Source: Mesorhizobium terrae (GTDB taxonomy: Bacteria; Pseudomonadota; Alphaproteobacteria; Rhizobiales; Rhizobiaceae). Taken from it: a DNA stretch of 64,000 bases. The stretch covers positions 2,869,501 to 2,933,500 of the forward strand of contig NZ_CP044218.1 of NCBI RefSeq assembly GCF_008727715.1. The letters run 5' to 3'. The notes under the pieces were generated by a model. It was not told the DNA's origin. It ran no database searches and saw only the letters and a program-made list of their open reading frames with translations. Position numbers and translations under genes: made by a program. This document shows, piece after piece, positions 35,123-44,079 of this stretch. Numbering within the stretch: the first letter of the stretch is position 1; each line of letters opens with the position of its first letter.

Positions 35123-36327
35123 GGGGTGCCTCCCGTCTTTGCGTTCGCGATCAGGAAATCGCCGATCCTTTGCAGGGCACGGGCGATGTTGTCTTCCGAG
35201 TTGGCGTAGGAAAGCCGCATGTAGCCTTCGCCAAGCACGCCGAAATCCGGTCCGCCGATCAGAGCTACGCCCGCCTCTTCCAGCAGCGCGGAGGCAAGTT
35301 TCTTGGCTTTCCAGCCGGTGCCGGAGATGTTGGGGAAGGCGTAGAAGGCGCCCTTCGGCGTGATGCAGGAAATGCCGGGCAGGGCATTCAGGCCCTCCAC
35401 CACCAGCTTGCGGCGGCGATCGAAGGCCCGCATCATGGCGGCGACTTCGTCCTGCGGGCCGTCGATAGCGGCGATGCCGGCATATTGGCTGGGCGCGTTG
35501 ACGCAGGACCAGCAATTGACCGCCAGCTTGCGCACCTTGTCGTAGAGATGCGCGCCCTTGTCGCCGTTCGGCCAGATCGACCAGCCCATGCGCCAACCGG
35601 TCATCGCCCAGGTCTTCGACCAGCCGTTGAGCACGATCAACCGGTCGCGGATTTCCGGGAAGGTGAGCAGCGAACAATGTCGCTCGCCGTCATAGGTCAT
35701 CACGTCGTAGATCTCGTCGGAGAGGATCGCGACATGCGGGTGCCGTTCCAGCCCTTTCACCAGCTTCTCGATCTCCGTACGTGGCGTCACCCCGCCCGTC
35801 GGATTGGCAGGCGAGTTGAGGATGAGCAGGCGCGTGGTGGGTGTGATCAGCGCCAGCGTTTCGTCGGCGGAGAAGGCAAAACCGTTTTCCTCGCGGATCG
35901 GCACCGGCACCGGCCGGGCGCCGGTGAATTCGATCATCGAGCGATAGATGGGAAAGCCGGGATCGGGATAGAGGATATCGGCGCCCGCTTCGCCGAACAT
36001 CAGGATGGCGGCGAACATGGTCGGCTTGCCGCCGGGAAGGATCATGACGTTGTCGGGCGAGACTTCGACGCCGGTGGTGGCGAGCGTGCGGCGCACCACC
36101 GCCTCGCGGGTGGCGGCAAGGCCGGTGGCCGGCGTATAGCCATGGTGGCCGTCGCGCAGCGCCTTGATGGCGGCCTCGACGATGTGTTCCGGCGTGCGGA
36201 AATCCGGTTGGCCGATGCCGAGATTGACGATGTCGCGTCCCTGCCCGGCAAGCGCGGTAGCGCGGGCGAGCACCGCGAAGGCATTTTCCTCGCCGAGGCG
36301 ATCGAAGGCAGGGATTGTGTGGATCAT
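35119..36327 (-). CDS. PLP-dependent aminotransferase, class I/II
   Basis: 402 aa, aspartate-aminotransferase superfamily. Visible are NLGIGQPDFRTPEHI and HHGYTPATGL near the N-terminus, LNSPANPTGGVTP, LSDEIYDVMTY, the PLP Schiff-base Lys in NGWSKTWAMTGWRMGW, and a C-terminal Arg in YMRLSYANS that binds the substrate carboxylate. Substrate range cannot be read; aspartate or a related amino acid is plausible. The ATG at 36327 begins MIHTIPAFDRLGEENAF, the usual family start. The Kazal gene is translationally coupled downstream. Divergent from a GNAT gene. Confidence 0.9.
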   Translation of the reverse strand: MIHTIPAFDRLGEENAFAVLARATALAGQGRDIVNLGIGQPDFRTPEHIVEAAIKALRDGHHGYTPATGLAATREAVVRRTLATTGVEVSPDNVMILPGGKPTMFAAILMFGEAGADILYPDPGFPIYRSMIEFTGARPVPVPIREENGFAFSADETLALITPTTRLLILNSPANPTGGVTPRTEIEKLVKGLERHPHVAILSDEIYDVMTYDGERHCSLLTFPEIRDRLIVLNGWSKTWAMTGWRMGWSIWPNGDKGAHLYDKVRKLAVNCWSCVNAPSQYAGIAAIDGPQDEVAAMMRAFDRRRKLVVEGLNALPGISCITPKGAFYAFPNISGTGWKAKKLASALLEEAGVALIGGPDFGVLGEGYMRLSYANSEDNIARALQRIGDFLIANAKTGGTP

Positions 36328-36407
36328 TTTGTTGGTCCAGCTGGTGCTAGTTGCGCATCCGTGTTTTTTGAAAGGGTGCGCGAGCCCTGTCAAACGTTAA
36401 GGAGCCA

Positions 36408-37088
36408 ATGGTGTCCGAAGATCTGAAGAACTGGCAGCCGCGCCCGCGTCCGGAGCGCAAGGTGCTGGAAGGCCGTTATGTGCGGCTGGAGCCGCTGGAC
36501 GCGGCGCGGCACGGCGACGGCCTGTTCGAGGCCTCCTCGGTGACCGACGCCGACGGCCGCTTCCGCTGGCTGTTCGAGGTGCCGCCGGAAAGCCGGGCGG
36601 CGTTCCAGCCCTGGCTGGACAAGGTGGAAGCCAGTAGCGACCCGCTGTTTTTCGCGGTGATCGACAAGGCGAGCGGCAAGGTCGCCGGCCGGCAGACGTT
36701 GATGCGCATAGAGCCCGCCTTTGGCGTGATCGAGATCGGCAACATCTATTGGGGGCCGCTGATCGCGCGCAAGCCGGCGGCGACCGAGGCACAGTTCCTG
36801 TTCGCCCAATATGCTTTCGACGAGCTCGGCTACCGCCGCTACGAGTGGAAGTGCAACAACAACAACGAACCGTCAAAGCGGGCGGCGGAACGCTTCGGCT
36901 TCAGTTTCGAGGGTATTTTCCGCCAGCATCTGGTGGTCAAGAGCGAGAACCGCGATACGGCGTGGTACTCGATCATCGACAAGGAATGGCCGGCGCTGAA
37001 GAAGGCTTACGAAGCCTGGCTGGACCCGGCCAATTTCGACGCCGCCGGGCAGCAGAAGCGGCGTCTGGAGGCGTTCCGATCACATTGA
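36408..37088 (+). CDS. GNAT family N-acetyltransferase (RimJ/RimL-like)
   Basis: 226 aa. The pattern LEGRYVRLEPLDAARHGDGLFEAS, GRQTLMRIEPAFGVIEIGNIYWG and YRRYEWKCNNNNEPSKRAAERFGFSFEGIFRQHLVVK is that of the RimJ/RimL group, which acetylates protein N-termini, ribosomal proteins or antibiotics such as tabtoxin. Strong ribosome-binding site AAGGAG five bases ahead of the ATG. Substrate not predictable. Confidence 0.88.
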   Translation: MVSEDLKNWQPRPRPERKVLEGRYVRLEPLDAARHGDGLFEASSVTDADGRFRWLFEVPPESRAAFQPWLDKVEASSDPLFFAVIDKASGKVAGRQTLMRIEPAFGVIEIGNIYWGPLIARKPAATEAQFLFAQYAFDELGYRRYEWKCNNNNEPSKRAAERFGFSFEGIFRQHLVVKSENRDTAWYSIIDKEWPALKKAYEAWLDPANFDAAGQQKRRLEAFRSH

Positions 37089-37294
37089 CGGCTGCTGAGC
37101 CGAACTTAAATGACTCGGTGCGAAAAGCGTGGTCCATAGGGCGGGCAGGGGATTTTTAGTTGAATTTTATCCTTAGCCGGCTGGTTTCTGAATATCTTGT
37201 ACTAAAGTCGAAGATTAGTGGCCGCTGGATGGCAGCGGAATGCTTCTATATCCAAATGAATTGATTTAAGTTCCCCCGCCAAGAGGGTTGGCTG

Positions 37295-38272
37295 ATGGGA
37301 TATGATCATTCGCACGACCACGGTTCGTACAGCCAAGACCATGATGCAGGCGGGCACGATCTTGGTGCCGCCGACAAGAAGCGCGTTCTCGCCGCGGCGG
37401 TTCTGACCGGTGGTTTCATGGTCGCCGAAGTGATCGGCGGCCTGCTAACCGGTTCGTTGGCGCTGCTTGCCGATGCCGGCCACATGCTGACCGACGCAAT
37501 CGCGCTGGGGCTCGCCTGGTACGCCTTCCATCTCGGCGAGAGGCCGGCCAACGGCCGGCACACCTATGGTTATGGCCGCGTCAAGACGCTGGTCGCCTAT
37601 ACCAACGGCCTCGCAATCTTCCTGGTGGCGTTGTGGATCTGCTACGAGGCGTGGCGGCGCTTCCAGGCGCCGCTACCGGTGCTCGGCGGGCCGATGCTTG
37701 TGGTCGCGGCGCTGGGCCTGGCTGTCAATGTCGCGGGCTTCGTGATCCTGCATGGCGGCGACCGCGGAAGCCTCAACATGCGCGGTGCGCTCCTGCATGT
37801 GCTGGGCGATATTTTGGGATCGCTGGCCGCCATCGTCGCGGCGCTGGTGATCCTGGCAACCGGCTGGACGCCGATCGATCCCATCCTGTCGGTGTTGGTG
37901 GCCGTTCTGATCCCGTCGACGGCCTGGAACCTGATGCGGGCGGCCGCACATGTATTGCTGGAGGGAACGCCGGCGGGACTCGACCGCGACGCCATCGTCA
38001 ACGACCTCCAGGACAATGTGCCCGGCGTGCGCGAGGTTCATCACGTGCATTTGTGGTCCATCGACGGGGCCCGCAACATGGCGACGCTGCATGCCAGCCT
38101 GAAGGACGGCGTGGACGCGCATGTCGCCGTCGACGCCATAAAAAGCCGCCTGCGTGCCGGGCACGACATCAGCCATGCGACCGTGGAAATCGAATTCGAC
38201 CGCCGCGCCGAGGACGGCCGCCCGCGAGAGGCCGTGCGTGGCGTCTCACCGCAGCCCAGGCACCTGCATTGA
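37295..38272 (+). CDS. Cation diffusion facilitator exporter (CzcD-type)
   Basis: 325 aa. Six membrane helices; helix II has DAGHMLTDAIALGLAWY (the HxxxD metal site) and helix V the second H/D pair (HVLGDILGSLAAI). The His/Asp-rich N-terminus (HSHDHGSYSQDHDAGGH) is a metal-binding tail typical of CzcD-like Zn/Co/Cd exporters. A C-terminal cytoplasmic domain with HHVHLWSIDG closes the protein. Exports divalent metal ions in exchange for protons. The 206 bases upstream are AT-rich and hold no gene; no regulator is adjacent. Confidence 0.93.
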   Translation: MGYDHSHDHGSYSQDHDAGGHDLGAADKKRVLAAAVLTGGFMVAEVIGGLLTGSLALLADAGHMLTDAIALGLAWYAFHLGERPANGRHTYGYGRVKTLVAYTNGLAIFLVALWICYEAWRRFQAPLPVLGGPMLVVAALGLAVNVAGFVILHGGDRGSLNMRGALLHVLGDILGSLAAIVAALVILATGWTPIDPILSVLVAVLIPSTAWNLMRAAAHVLLEGTPAGLDRDAIVNDLQDNVPGVREVHHVHLWSIDGARNMATLHASLKDGVDAHVAVDAIKSRLRAGHDISHATVEIEFDRRAEDGRPREAVRGVSPQPRHLH

Positions 38273-38334
38273 ACGGCAGGCTGTGCTAACGAGACGTCGA
38301 CAAACGGAAACCGAGACCCGGGATCGGACCCACC

Positions 38335-38541
38335 ATGGACCGCGAAAGCAAGCGCTCGGCCATCGCCGCGCTGTCGATCATGCTTCTGTTCGGCGTGACG
38401 GCCTTCTATCTTCCAACGATCATGCTAGCGATCGGCAATATCTCGACGGTGCTGGCCGGCATTGTCGCGGTGCTGTTCGTGGCGGCCTTCTTCCTCGTGT
38501 TCTGGCTGCGCAGCCGCGCCCAGCGGCGAAAGGGAAACTGA
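38335..38541 (+). CDS. Small two-helix membrane protein
   Basis: 68 aa, not recognised. It has a basic N-terminus (MDRESKRSAIAALSIML), two hydrophobic segments (about 12-32 and 36-57) and the basic tail RSRAQRRKGN. It sits 63 bases after the CDF gene and one base before the next ATG, so it is probably cotranscribed with the following dehydrogenase gene. Confidence 0.6.
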   Translation: MDRESKRSAIAALSIMLLFGVTAFYLPTIMLAIGNISTVLAGIVAVLFVAAFFLVFWLRSRAQRRKGN

Positions 38542-38542
38542 T

Positions 38543-39508
38543 ATGCGCGTGCTGATCACCGGTGCGGCCGGTATGATCGGCCGCAAGCTCACGACGCGAC
38601 TGGCGAAGGACGGCGCGCTGCGCGGCAGGCGCATCGCAGCGCTAGACCTGCATGATATCGTGGCGCCGAAAACGCCTGTCGCGGCCGGCATTTCGACCAC
38701 CATCCACACCGGCGACCTTGCCGCGCCCGGCGCGGCCGACGCGCTTTTGAGAACGCGCCCAGACATCGTCTTCCATCTGGCCGGTGTCGTCTCCGGGGAG
38801 GCGGAAGCCAATTTCGACCTCGGCTACCGGGTCAACCTCGACGGCACGAGAGCACTGTTCGACGCGATCAGGGTGGCGGCTTACAATCCACGCGTCGTCT
38901 TCACCTCGTCGATCGCCGTGTTCGGCGCACCGTTTCCGCCGGTCATTCCCGACGATTTCCACGCCACGCCGCTGACCTCCTACGGCACGCAGAAACTGGT
39001 CGGCGAGGCGCTGCTGGCCGACTATTCGCGACGCGGCTTCTTCGACGGCATCGGCATTCGCCTGCCGACGATCTGTGTCAGGCCCGGCAAGCCGAACAAG
39101 GCCGCTTCCGGTTTCTTCTCCGGCATCATCCGTGAGCCGCTGAACGGCGTCGAGGCGATGCTGCCGGTGCCGCGTTCGGTGGTGCACACCCATGCCAGCC
39201 CGCGCTCGGCGGTCGGGTTCCTGATCCGCGCCGCCGAGATCGACGGCGCGACCGTAGGCCCGCGCCGCAACATCACCATGCCGGGTGTCGGGGTCAGCGT
39301 CGCCGAGCAGATCGAGGCGCTTGGCCGCGTCGCCGGTGTAAAAGCGGTCGCGCTGATCCGCGAGGCGCCGGACGAGGCGGTGTGGGCGATCGTCAAGAAC
39401 TGGCCGACCCGCTTCGAGGCACGCCGCGCACGGGAACTGGGTTTCGAAGCGGAGACCAGTTTCGATGCTATCATCCATGCGCATATCGAGGATGAACTGG
39501 GCGAGTAG
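38543..39508 (+). CDS. denD: D-erythronate dehydrogenase-like SDR/epimerase
   Basis: 321 aa extended short-chain dehydrogenase. Start MRVLITGAAGMIGRKL gives the NAD-binding motif; YGTQK at about 150 is the YxxxK catalytic pair. The order of conserved stretches (HLAGVVSGEAEANFDLGYRVNLDGT, SSIAVFGAP, RLPTICVRPGKPNKAASGFFSGIIREPLNG) matches DenD, which oxidises D-erythronate at C2 for use as carbon source. The kinase/isomerase partners (DenK, OtnC, OtnI) are absent here, so the role is likely but not fixed. Confidence 0.8.
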   Translation: MRVLITGAAGMIGRKLTTRLAKDGALRGRRIAALDLHDIVAPKTPVAAGISTTIHTGDLAAPGAADALLRTRPDIVFHLAGVVSGEAEANFDLGYRVNLDGTRALFDAIRVAAYNPRVVFTSSIAVFGAPFPPVIPDDFHATPLTSYGTQKLVGEALLADYSRRGFFDGIGIRLPTICVRPGKPNKAASGFFSGIIREPLNGVEAMLPVPRSVVHTHASPRSAVGFLIRAAEIDGATVGPRRNITMPGVGVSVAEQIEALGRVAGVKAVALIREAPDEAVWAIVKNWPTRFEARRARELGFEAETSFDAIIHAHIEDELGE

Positions 39509-39514
39509 GTGTTT

Positions 39515-39533
39515 TTCTCCACCGCAAGGGGAG
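39515..39533. repeat. Partial intergenic palindrome copy
   Basis: TCTCCACCGCAAGGGGAGA between denD and the convergent transporter gene; arms TCTCC/GGGGAGA. Same family as the other short palindromes. Confidence 0.4.
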
Positions 39534-39540
39534 ACAGCGC

Positions 39541-40680
39541 TTAAGCTCGCAGACTGGCCGTCAGCAGGATAAGGCCGAACAGGAACACCATCGCCGCGCC
39601 GCCGATTTCGATGGCGGAATGGACGCGGTTGCCGAAACGGCCGTCGCCGGCCAGCATCACGGCCCAGTCCTTGGCCGTCACTGCCAGCGTGGCGAGCAGG
39701 GAGACGGTGATCGCCGTTCCCACCGCCATCGCCAGCACCGACAGGATGCCGCCAGCCCACAGGCCGTTGAGGAAGGCGAAGGACAGCACGATCAGCGCGC
39801 CGGAGCAGGGCCTGATGCCGACGGCGGCAACCGCCGTCCAGGCGCTGCGCCAGTCGAAGCGGTCGCCGGCGAGCAGGGTCGGGTCGGGTGCATGCGAATG
39901 ACCGCAGCTCTCGCAGACCTGGCCCGGGCCATGATCGTGATGATGGTGGTCGTGGTGGTGATGATCATGGCCGGCATGATCGTGGTGATCGTGCCCGTGG
40001 TCATGATGGTCGTGGGCGGAATGGTCATGCGAATGTGCCGCGCGGGCATGACCATGGTCGGCATGGCTGTGGCCGCCGGCATGGGCATGCGCGGCTGACA
40101 GGCTGTAGGTGGGTGCCGCGCCGAACAAGCGCTTCACCGCCGGGCCGAGCTTGCGCCACAATAGCCAGGCGCCGAAGACCGTCACGAAGGCGTAAGACGC
40201 GATCTCCAGGAACCAGGCGGTGTCGGTCATCGAGATCGAGGTGCCGCGCAGCACGAAATAGGCAAGCAGCATCACCACGATGGCGGTGATCGCCTGCAGG
40301 AAGGCGGAGATGAAGGAGAGCAGGATGCCGCGCCTCAGCGCCACTTCATTGGCCAGCATGTAGGAGGAAATCACGGCCTTGCCGTGGCCAGGGCCGGCGG
40401 CATGGAAGATGCCGTAGACGAAGGACAGGCCGATCAGCAGCCAGAGTTTCGAACCGTCCTGGCGCATCGCTTTGATGGCGTCGGCGAGCGCGTGGTAGAA
40501 TTGTTGCTGGCGCAAGTTGACCCAGGTCAGGAAGCCGGAAAACAGGCCGGTGCTCGGCGCCATCGCGTCATTGGTGCCGATGCCCAGCGAGCTCTGCGCG
40601 TGGGCGTGGCCGGCCAGCTGCGCCGTCACGAAGGCCGTCGCCAGCAGGCAGAAGATCAGGCGTGTCGTCGTCTTGGTCAC
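39541..40680 (-). CDS. Nickel/cobalt transporter, RcnA/NicO family
   Basis: 379 aa. A signal-like leader precedes about six membrane helices. The family motif is FHAAGPGHGKAVISSYML, and the second half has GIRPCSGALIVLSFAFL. Between them lies a His/Asp-rich cytoplasmic loop of roughly 60 residues (about 195-260) that would bind divalent metal. Members export Ni and Co or take part in metal uptake. The DUF1007 gene is six bases upstream on the same strand, the standard partner. Direction and metal are not certain from sequence. Confidence 0.88.
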   Translation of the reverse strand: MTKTTTRLIFCLLATAFVTAQLAGHAHAQSSLGIGTNDAMAPSTGLFSGFLTWVNLRQQQFYHALADAIKAMRQDGSKLWLLIGLSFVYGIFHAAGPGHGKAVISSYMLANEVALRRGILLSFISAFLQAITAIVVMLLAYFVLRGTSISMTDTAWFLEIASYAFVTVFGAWLLWRKLGPAVKRLFGAAPTYSLSAAHAHAGGHSHADHGHARAAHSHDHSAHDHHDHGHDHHDHAGHDHHHHDHHHHDHGPGQVCESCGHSHAPDPTLLAGDRFDWRSAWTAVAAVGIRPCSGALIVLSFAFLNGLWAGGILSVLAMAVGTAITVSLLATLAVTAKDWAVMLAGDGRFGNRVHSAIEIGGAAMVFLFGLILLTASLRA

Positions 40681-40686
40681 GGGGGG

Positions 40687-41355
40687 TTACCCTTCTGGCC
40701 GACAGTTCAACTCGAGTTTGGTCGCGAAGATCTTGCTCATGTCCGTGCCTGTCGGATCGTTGAAGAACGCTTCCGTCAGGGTCTTCTGGTTCTGGGCGAT
40801 CGCCTGGTCCGGGTCCGGCCGGATGACGGAGCGGTTGCAGGAGGAAGGCAGGTCCTTCACCGAGAGGTTGGTATCGTCGGTGAAGTCGATGGCGGTATAG
40901 AAGGTCGGATCGTAGACGCCGAGGTCGATCTTGCCTTTCAGCCTGAGTGGTTGCTGCGGCTGGTCTTCGAACAGAACGATGAGCTGGTTGTTGTCGAAGG
41001 AGGCGACGATGTCGGCCGGCGCCTTCATCTTGACGTCCTTGCCGTCGACGGTGACCATCTGGAAATAATTGTACTCGGCCAGCGACGCCTTAATGGTGTT
41101 GGCCACTTCCTTCAGCTCGGCATCGTCGAGCTTGAGGTCGGAATTCTTGTCGAACTCCATCAGCACCGTCGAGGAGAACAATTCGTCGAAGCGCCAGAGG
41201 TGGCGCAATGCCGCGATCGACTGATGGTCGGGGGAAAGCACGACGTCGAGGCGGGCCTCGGCAAAGACGTGCGGGTGGACCATGGCCGGCACCGTGCCGG
41301 TAAGCAAGGCGCCGAAGGCCGCGGCCGTAGTGGCTATTCGTCCCCGGACGTTCAT
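40687..41355 (-). CDS. DUF1007 periplasmic protein
   Basis: 222 aa with a signal peptide (GALLTGTVPAMVHPH) and the DUF1007 features VHPHVFAEARLDVVLSPDHQSIAALRHLWRFDELFSS and LEFDKNSD-like acidic motif (MEFDKNSDLKLDDAELKEV, an EF-hand-like stretch). Its constant genomic partner is the transporter gene that follows, where it probably binds or delivers the metal in the periplasm. The ATG at 41355 is chosen because it gives the shortest clean signal peptide. Separated from LysR by 83 bases. Confidence 0.85.
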   Translation of the reverse strand: MNVRGRIATTAAAFGALLTGTVPAMVHPHVFAEARLDVVLSPDHQSIAALRHLWRFDELFSSTVLMEFDKNSDLKLDDAELKEVANTIKASLAEYNYFQMVTVDGKDVKMKAPADIVASFDNNQLIVLFEDQPQQPLRLKGKIDLGVYDPTFYTAIDFTDDTNLSVKDLPSSCNRSVIRPDPDQAIAQNQKTLTEAFFNDPTGTDMSKIFATKLELNCRPEG

Positions 41356-41438
41356 GGACCCTGGCGATTCCTTCGGATGAGCATGGCCCCGAGGGTTACC
41401 AGAAACCGGGCGAAAGTGGGACCGGGCTAACGAAAATG

Positions 41439-42338
41439 TTATGACGTTTCGTGCGTCTTGAACCACTGCACCATGAAGTCGACGAAGACACGCACCTTCG
41501 CCGGCAGGTAGCGGCGGTGCGGATAGACCGCGAAAATGCCGCCGTTGAAGTCGATGCGGTCCTCGAGCAGCGAGATCAGCCGGCCGCTCTTGATTTCCGG
41601 TGCGGCGACGAAATCCGGCAGCAGGGCAAAGCCCAGGCCGGCGAGGGCCGCCATGCGGGTGGTGATGGGGCTGTTGACCATCATCGGGCCGCTGATCGGA
41701 ACACTGGTGATGTCGCCGTCGTCGCCACGGAACGGCCAGTTGGAGGCCCAGCGGCCATTGGTGTCGACCACGCAGGGCATGTGCGCCAGGTCCTGAGGGC
41801 GGGTCGGCTTGCCATATTTGGCGATCAGCTCCTGCGAACCGCAGAGTTTCAGCGTAAACGGCGCCAGCTTGCGGGCGATCAGCGAGGAGTTTTCAAGCCG
41901 CGTGATGCGGATGGCGAGGTCGAAGCCTTCCTCGACAAGGTCGACGAAGCGATCGTCGAGATGCACCTCCAGCGAGACGTCCGGATATTGCCTGGCGAAA
42001 TCGATCATCGATTGACCGACCGCCGCGTCCGCCATGGTGCGCGGCGCCGAAAGCTTGATCCTGCCGCGCACGTCGCCGGAACTGTCGCGCACCGCGTCCG
42101 ACAGGCTGTCGATCTCGCGCACGATCTCGGAGGCGCGTTTGTAATAGGTATGGCCGGCCTCGGTCAGCGAGAACTGACGGGTGGTGCGATTGAGCAAGAG
42201 CGCGCCGAGTTCGTCTTCCAGTTCGCGCACATATTTGGAGAGCAGCGCCTTCGAACGGCCGATCTTGCGACCTGCGGCCGAAAAACCCTCCGCCTCGACC
42301 ACGTCGATGAAGGCGCGCATGCGGGTGAGAGTGTCCAT
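41439..42338 (-). CDS. LysR family transcriptional regulator
   Basis: 299 aa. N-terminal winged helix-turn-helix (MDTLTRMRAFIDVVEAEGFSAAGRKIGRSKALLSKYVRELEDELG) followed by the substrate-binding domain. The MDTLTRM...F start and C-terminal RYLPAKVRVFVDFMV mark the common CrgA-like LysR subgroup. It begins four bases after the amidase stop, so it is cotranscribed with that gene and may regulate it. The effector is unknown. Confidence 0.92.
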   Translation of the reverse strand: MDTLTRMRAFIDVVEAEGFSAAGRKIGRSKALLSKYVRELEDELGALLLNRTTRQFSLTEAGHTYYKRASEIVREIDSLSDAVRDSSGDVRGRIKLSAPRTMADAAVGQSMIDFARQYPDVSLEVHLDDRFVDLVEEGFDLAIRITRLENSSLIARKLAPFTLKLCGSQELIAKYGKPTRPQDLAHMPCVVDTNGRWASNWPFRGDDGDITSVPISGPMMVNSPITTRMAALAGLGFALLPDFVAAPEIKSGRLISLLEDRIDFNGGIFAVYPHRRYLPAKVRVFVDFMVQWFKTHETS

Positions 42339-42342
42339 CGCG

Positions 42343-43542
42343 TCAGGCCTTTCCGGCTGTTTCGAGAATACGCCGCCCAAGCCGGACAAGCGCGAGGTCG
42401 CTGCCTTGCGGGCTGAGCAGCGAGATGCCGAATGGCGCGCCATCGACGGTTCCAAGCGGCAGCGTGATCTGCGGGAAGCCGGAAAGCCCGGACAGGCAAA
42501 GCAGATGCAAGGCACGCTCGCGATAGGCCTGCGTTTCGTCGAAACTCGAAGCTGCCAACGGTGCCGCGCCCGGTACGGTCGGCAGGACGAGGATGCCGTC
42601 GTCGCCGAGACGGTCGGCGAGTTCGGCGCGGAAGGAGGCGCGGCACGCGGTTTCGGTCGTCACGGTACCTTGGTCGATGCTGGCGCCATAGGCAAACCGC
42701 TCCTTGACGCCCGGACCGAGGCGGCGGTCACCCTCTTCGATCCAGCGGCCATGCGAACCCCAGGCTTCGGAAGCCTGCAGTTTGCGGAAGCACCAGTAGA
42801 GGTCGTCAAGGTCGTGGGTGAGGGCAGGGGCGATCTTGGATTCGCCGAGGATTGGCGCGATGGCGTCAATCATGCGGCGATATTCCGCCGCTTCCACATT
42901 GCCCAGCAGCAGGTCGTTGAGGGCTGCGAGGCGGAAGGGGCGCGGGTGAGCGAGGCTCACCGCATCCTCTCTCCCAAATAGCACCTCCGCCACCTTCTCG
43001 TAGGTCCCGATGTCCCGTGCGAACCAGCCGAAGGTATCGAAACTGGGCGCCAACGGCATGGTGCCTTCAAGCGAGATCGCGCCATGGGTGGTGCGCAGTC
43101 CGATCAGGCCGCAGAAGCTTGCCGGCGCGCGGATCGAGCCGCCGGTGTCGGAGCCCGTTGCGATGTCGGCAAGACCGCTGGCAACGGCCGCTGCCGAGCC
43201 CGAGGACGACCCGCCAGTGACACGGTTGGGGGCGGCCGGGTTCACAGGCCTTGGAAAATGGGCGTTCTGACCCATCAGCGAGAAAGCGAGCTCGTCGGTC
43301 TGTGTCTTGGCGACGAATCGCGCGCCGGCATCGAGCAGTTTTCGCACCGTGGGTGCCGTTTTAGCCGCTGCTGCGCCGTTTTCGCCCTTGTCGGGATTGC
43401 CGCAGCCGGTGACGTAGCCAGCGACGTCGAAAATGTCCTTCACGGCCAGGGACAGGCCGGCTAGCGGGCCGGATTGTGCATGGGAAACAGCCACTTGTGG
43501 CAAATCGAGGAAGGCATTGAAGGGGTCGCGCTGGCTGGGCAT
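42343..43542 (-). CDS. Amidase signature family hydrolase
   Basis: 399 aa. Ser-cisSer-Lys hydrolase: Lys35 in SLAVKDIFDVAG, the GGSSSGS loop at 110-116 and the nucleophile Ser136 in SDTGGSIRAPASF. These are the complete catalytic set. The family hydrolyses amides from small aromatic amides to Glu-tRNA(Gln); the length and the absence of gatC/gatB point to a catabolic amidase such as those of indole-acetamide or aryl-amide use. It is the first gene of a two-gene unit with the LysR regulator. Confidence 0.9.
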   Translation of the reverse strand: MPSQRDPFNAFLDLPQVAVSHAQSGPLAGLSLAVKDIFDVAGYVTGCGNPDKGENGAAAAKTAPTVRKLLDAGARFVAKTQTDELAFSLMGQNAHFPRPVNPAAPNRVTGGSSSGSAAAVASGLADIATGSDTGGSIRAPASFCGLIGLRTTHGAISLEGTMPLAPSFDTFGWFARDIGTYEKVAEVLFGREDAVSLAHPRPFRLAALNDLLLGNVEAAEYRRMIDAIAPILGESKIAPALTHDLDDLYWCFRKLQASEAWGSHGRWIEEGDRRLGPGVKERFAYGASIDQGTVTTETACRASFRAELADRLGDDGILVLPTVPGAAPLAASSFDETQAYRERALHLLCLSGLSGFPQITLPLGTVDGAPFGISLLSPQGSDLALVRLGRRILETAGKA

Positions 43543-43639
43543 CGTTCAATATCTGGATACTGTGCGTCCACAGTCGTTCGACAGCCGAATTTTTTCAAGC
43601 CGGGGTTCGATTTTAATTGATTGTGAAAGCATGCGCGCC

Positions 43640-44079
43640 TATATCGCGCTTGCCCAAAGTCGCACGTGCCTGTGGGCGTCCCCCGACCCTCGAATGGCGA
43701 GGATATCGGGACGGTACCCGGGAAGTAACGAGCCCGGTCGGTTCAGCGGCCAACCGCCGATCCGAGGACGTCTTGAAGCAACGACGGTGCGGGCCTTTCT
43801 GGTGTTTTCCGGTTGTCCATAGACCGGGGTTACTGAAGAGGCACACCCTCATTGCCGGCAGTGCGGTTGGGATTTCCCATCCAAGCCAAGGCAGACAAAG
43901 CGGATCATAGCCGGGCAAGGCTAGGTCCATCGCCGCGAGACGGCTTTCCATGGTTCCGGGGTCTCCACCGGCTGGTACCATCGGATTTTCGTCCCGCCTT
44001 TGTTTGACCGCGTGTTCGCGAGGCAGAAGGCCCGCGTTCCGCACCTTTGCACGCACCGCCTGGTGCGATGGAGGTTCCG
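43640..44079 (+). ncRNA. speF-type leader RNA of ornithine decarboxylase
   Basis: The 537-base gap before ornithine decarboxylase has no credible gene but is rich in pairing: GCCCA...TGGGC (43652-43677), CGTCCCCCGA...TCGGGACG with an inner CCTCG...CGAGG (43677-43713), and CCGGTTGTCCATAGACCGG (about 43809-43827). A long structured leader directly before this decarboxylase in alphaproteobacteria is the known speF element (Corbino et al., Rfam speF), thought to respond to polyamine levels. Identification rests on context and length; I could not align it to the covariance model. Boundaries are approximate. Confidence 0.6.

Noticed and set aside
37089..37294. AT-rich gap before the CDF gene as a metal riboswitch or small gene
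   Set aside because: No stable conserved hairpin, no open frame with ribosome-binding site, no known motif recognised.
10947..39533. Recurring CTCCC/GGGAG palindromes as a CRISPR array
   Set aside because: Copies are kilobases apart, not regularly spaced, and no spacers or cas genes exist.
39900..40075. Repetitive CATGATCATG-like tract suggesting a tandem repeat
   Set aside because: It codes the His/Asp-rich loop of the transporter; codon repetition explains it.
41420..41445. Dyad TAAC-N6-GTTA before DUF1007 as a Zur or NikR operator
   Set aside because: Arms are only four bases and the half-sites face the wrong way for known Zur boxes; it also overlaps the end of the LysR gene.
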